From positions 1 to 17,770 of the forward strand of contig JAGWUK010000010.1 of the NCBI GenBank assembly GCA_028868455.1: a stretch of 17,770 bases of DNA, given 5' to 3'. The DNA is from Burkholderiales bacterium. GTDB taxonomy: Bacteria; Pseudomonadota; Gammaproteobacteria; Burkholderiales; Burkholderiaceae_D. This document shows, piece after piece, positions 15,297 through 17,770 of this stretch (its first letter is position 1; each line of letters starts with the position of its first letter). The notes below the pieces were generated by a model, which saw only the letters and a program-made list of their open reading frames with translations, ran no database searches and had not been told where the DNA came from. Made by a program: the position numbers and the translations under genes.

Positions 15297-15779
15297 ATGA
15301 ATATAAAAGATTTTGGCCGGCTATTTTATTCGACCACATCACAAATTTCAATTATTATTCGCCTGTCGCGCTATGCTAGCAAATTTGGTATTTTAGGTAA
15401 ATTTTTGTCGATATTATTAGACAATGCTTTGCTACATCTTTATGGCATCGAACTGAGTTCGCGCACATTGGACATTAAAAACTTGATCGTTGGTCATTCG
15501 ACCGGTGTCGTATTGGGTGGCAACGGTATTCGTTGCACAGGCACCTTGCGCATCAGTTCTGGAGTTGTATTTGGTCGTCGATACGATTCTTCCAAGCCAA
15601 TCGAGCAAAACGGTGTTTTTTTTGATGTAGATGGCGACTTGACCATTGGATCCAATAGCGTTCTCTTGGGGCCTCTTAAAATCAAAGGTCCGGTTACCAT
15701 TGGCGCCTTGTCACTGGTCACGCACGATATCACGGAACCCGGCAATTATGTGGGCATCCCGGTCAGGAAGTTGGCGTGA
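15297..15779 (+). CDS. Hexapeptide-repeat (CysE-like) O-acetyltransferase
   Basis: Short left-handed beta-helix acyltransferase of 160 residues. The segment IVGHSTGVVLGGNGIRC parallels the CysE active site, with His67 in the place of its catalytic histidine. Isoleucine- and valine-rich hexapeptide turns follow (LTIGSNSVLLGPLKIKGPVTIGA), then the closing motif NYVGIPVRKLA. Residues 1-60 form helices with little sequence signal. Serine acetyltransferase proper is longer, with a helical N-terminal domain, so this is more likely an O-acetyltransferase acting on a sugar of the glycan. ATG 15297 begins after the dioxygenase stop; the frame is open upstream but overlaps that gene. The last codons are followed by the flippase after 7 bases. 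Confidence 0.8.
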   Translation: MNIKDFGRLFYSTTSQISIIIRLSRYASKFGILGKFLSILLDNALLHLYGIELSSRTLDIKNLIVGHSTGVVLGGNGIRCTGTLRISSGVVFGRRYDSSKPIEQNGVFFDVDGDLTIGSNSVLLGPLKIKGPVTIGALSLVTHDITEPGNYVGIPVRKLA

Positions 15780-15786
15780 TTTTTTG

Positions 15787-17055
15787 ATGAATTTGATAGC
15801 TCAATTAAAAAAAATATTAGGGAATTCTTATTTTCTAATGTTGATGATGCTCTCTGCCGGCATCTCTATGTCTAGAGGTTTTTTTGTTGCAATGGGCCTT
15901 GATAAGGCAGCTTTTATAGATTATGCAACAGTTGTTTCTACCGGCTATTTTTTATCATTTTTTTTGAGCATCGGGGCAGTCGAATATACTGTTAAAAATT
16001 TCCCTAGAATGATTGCAAACAAGGAAAATGCAAAGGTCATAGATCTTACTGAAATTCTTATTATCAGCCTGTTACATCGGGCTTTTTTATTGATAGTGCT
16101 TACTTTTTTTACACTTTATTTTGTCAATGAGAGGTATTTTATTGCGCTATCAATTGCATTCATTTTAGGCCTACTCTCTTGTCTGACCAGTGTTATTTCA
16201 TCACTTCAAAGATCCTTGAGCAAGCCTCATCAGCTGGCATACAGCAATTTGTACCGCGCGATCATCGTTTTCTTATTTGTAGTTCCAGCAACATATTATA
16301 ATAATTTTAGTTTGGTTGTTGCCAGTGAGATTTTTTCCAGTTTATTGGGTTTTTTTCTCTCTTGTTGGCACAGTGGCGTAAAAAATATATCAATCCAAAA
16401 AATTCGCAAATCTTTTTCTGTTGCGCTTAAGGTCTTCGGCAATCATAAAGATGGATTACTGTTGTCGGTCAGCTATTTATTATTGTCGATTCCGTTTTAC
16501 CTTGATAGGCTGGTCGCAAAGAGTATTTACCCCATCGATGAATCGGCTAAGTATGCGCTTATCGCCATGTTCATGACGGCAGGTAGCGTTTTATCAAATA
16601 CAATTGCACAGAGGACTGGGGCTGAAGCGATCAAGATTTTGAATCATGATAGGAAAATAAAATCGGCAGCGCGGTATATAGTCAAGTGGATAATTTTTGG
16701 CGTTTTGTTATGGTCCATTTTTATGCTGCTTGTTTCAGCTTTATTCCACTTCGATATCATGCCCGAATCACTGAAGAAATATGATATTGCAGCCAATTAT
16801 TTGGTTCTTGTTTATTTTTTAGGAATATTGTCGTTTGGCAGCATTATTGAATTTATTGTTATTGGCATCGATGGCGAAAAATTAATGTTATTTTCGTCCA
16901 TTTTTTACTTGACTCTTCTATTTATATTGATATTTATTGTTTATATTTTTCACCTGCCTTTAGTTTATTTTTTGTCGTCGCTGGCAATCTCAAAATTATT
17001 TTATATTTTATTTATCATCTATTCTGTAAAATATATCATACAGCCAAAGACTTAA
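15787..17055 (+). CDS. Wzx-like polysaccharide flippase
   Basis: Integral membrane protein of 422 residues with about 12 hydrophobic segments spread over its length, no signal peptide and short polar loops. This is the profile of MOP/MATE-superfamily Wzx proteins that move undecaprenyl-pyrophosphate-linked sugar units across the inner membrane. Recognisable features include the basic loop SLQRSLSKPHQLAYSNLYRA and the LDRLVAKSIYP segment, with LL/FF-rich helices around them. Sequence conservation in Wzx is weak, so the assignment depends on the topology and gene neighbours. The DNA is extremely AT-rich (15 of 60 G/C at 16081-16140). An A8 run (15807-15814) lies within the first ten codons. ATG 15787 is 7 bases after the previous stop; the frame is open upstream, inside the acetyltransferase gene. 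Confidence 0.84.
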   Translation: MNLIAQLKKILGNSYFLMLMMLSAGISMSRGFFVAMGLDKAAFIDYATVVSTGYFLSFFLSIGAVEYTVKNFPRMIANKENAKVIDLTEILIISLLHRAFLLIVLTFFTLYFVNERYFIALSIAFILGLLSCLTSVISSLQRSLSKPHQLAYSNLYRAIIVFLFVVPATYYNNFSLVVASEIFSSLLGFFLSCWHSGVKNISIQKIRKSFSVALKVFGNHKDGLLLSVSYLLLSIPFYLDRLVAKSIYPIDESAKYALIAMFMTAGSVLSNTIAQRTGAEAIKILNHDRKIKSAARYIVKWIIFGVLLWSIFMLLVSALFHFDIMPESLKKYDIAANYLVLVYFLGILSFGSIIEFIVIGIDGEKLMLFSSIFYLTLLFILIFIVYIFHLPLVYFLSSLAISKLFYILFIIYSVKYIIQPKT

Positions 17056-17072
17056 ATTTAATTTTTAACATT

Positions 17073-17770
17073 ATGAAAAATAAAAAGTCTATCGTCTTCT
17101 TTGCCCGAGACTTTTTGGCTACAGAGTTTTCAAAAATTTCTCATGACTTTTCTGACTTCACCAGGATATATATCACAGTCAACAAAAACGAGATAGAAAA
17201 GGCTTCGAAATTTGATGTTGATGGAATATATATTGATTTTCAATCTTTTTCTATTCCTAACGCATACGCTCCGATTCAATCAGACGTCTCCTTCAATTTA
17301 GACCGATATCTTCGGTTCTATGATACTTCAGAAATTTTACCTATTGCGAATAGACTCAGATCCATTTGCGAACATCTGATTTCAAATTACGATATAGCTT
17401 TCTATGTCGATGAGCCAGTTAGCGGGTATATTAATTCATTTTTTAATAATTTTTTTCATTCTAACGGTGTTCAGTGTCTCCACTTTCAGACGAGTTGGAT
17501 TCCCGGTTATATGTTTTTTGTTTCGGATGCTGCACAACATTCGCCTGTAAAAATCGACATGCTTGGTAGCACGGAGGTTGTCGTGGGTCAGCATGTTGAA
17601 CGGCGGAAGTCAGGGTTGGCACGCCCGCTGTATGTAATCGATTATTCGGGTTACAAGAAGAGAATTAGCGATCTGTTAACAACTACAGCAAAAGCTGTCT
17701 ACAGAAAAATCTTTCGCTCCACTTACTTGTATATAGACAAAGATCCATCAGCTCATTTTTTACATGCGCA
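17073..17770 (+). CDS. Unassigned glycan-locus protein, 3' end outside window
   Basis: An ATG at 17073 opens a frame of about 232 codons that is still open at the last base, so the gene is cut by the window. It begins MKNKKSIVFFARDFLATEF. It has no membrane segment in the visible part. Segments such as IAFYVDEPVSGYINSFF and QTSWIPGYMFF are reminiscent of large capsule-biosynthesis or glycosyltransferase proteins that sit beside flippases, but I cannot match it to a named family. It starts 17 bases after the flippase stop, in the same AT-rich composition, and so is probably the next gene of the same transcription unit. Glycosyltransferase or capsule export/assembly are both open options. Confidence 0.6.
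   Translation, partial: MKNKKSIVFFARDFLATEFSKISHDFSDFTRIYITVNKNEIEKASKFDVDGIYIDFQSFSIPNAYAPIQSDVSFNLDRYLRFYDTSEILPIANRLRSICEHLISNYDIAFYVDEPVSGYINSFFNNFFHSNGVQCLHFQTSWIPGYMFFVSDAAQHSPVKIDMLGSTEVVVGQHVERRKSGLARPLYVIDYSGYKKRISDLLTTTAKAVYRKIFRSTYLYIDKDPSAHFLHA

Noticed and set aside
1778..17770. Search for a second copy of the tmRNA 3' end (att repeat) and an integrase
   Set aside because: By eye no such repeat and no recombinase gene is present in the window.
1..17770. CRISPR arrays, tRNA or rRNA genes, insertion sequences
   Set aside because: No regularly spaced repeats, no cloverleaf other than the tmRNA tRNA-like domain, no transposase frame and no terminal inverted repeats were seen.

Overview
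The window looks like a betaproteobacterial chromosome segment, most likely Burkholderiales and plausibly Comamonadaceae. This rests on the adjacent ubiG-gph pair, a tmRNA whose tag reads ANDERFALAA, and an EPS-associated MarR-type regulator next to a surface-glycan locus. The genus is an inference and cannot be fixed from the sequence alone. Every gene is on the + strand.

Region 1 (1-1828) is GC-rich core genome (for example 40 G/C of 60 bases at 181-240). It holds the 3' part of ubiG, a gph-type phosphatase coupled to it through an ATGA overlap, then ssrA (tmRNA) with its own likely promoter and a perfect 12-bp hairpin terminator. Region 2 (1829-2373) holds a short helix-turn-helix regulator of the EPS-associated MarR type and its leader. 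From there the DNA becomes much more AT-rich (26 of 60 at 2941-3000, 15 of 60 at 16081-16140), which suggests a horizontally exchanged glycan island docked next to ssrA.

Region 3 (2374-9992) is a tightly coupled set of pseudaminic-acid-type nonulosonate genes: a PseB-like dehydratase, a PseC-like aminotransferase, an aldo/keto reductase, a fusion of an SpsF-type cytidylyltransferase with a class III (GSA-aminomutase-like) aminotransferase, a PseG-acetyltransferase fusion, and a PseI synthase. All core steps from UDP-GlcNAc to CMP-Pse can be assigned. The SpsF-type domain would replace the usual PseF, as in the Bacillus subtilis sps operon, which has the same family set (SpsC to SpsG). The aldo/keto reductase and the class III aminotransferase domain are not needed for plain Pse.

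Region 4 (10014-17770) starts with a second SpsF-type cytidylyltransferase. It continues with an unassigned protein that may have a GT-B-like fold, a Gfo/Idh/MocA oxidoreductase, a second DegT-type aminotransferase, a GNAT acyltransferase, a phytanoyl-CoA-dioxygenase-like Fe(II)/2-oxoglutarate enzyme, a CysE-like hexapeptide acyltransferase, a Wzx-like flippase, and an unassigned gene cut by the window end. Oxidoreductase plus aminotransferase plus cytidylyltransferase is the logic of oxidising a sugar hydroxyl, aminating it, and activating the product. The working hypothesis is that the locus makes a modified, possibly extra-aminated, nonulosonate, or two different CMP-sugars, that is exported on a lipid carrier into a capsule, O-antigen or exopolysaccharide. 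This pathway extension is the most interesting content of the window; its chemistry is inferred.
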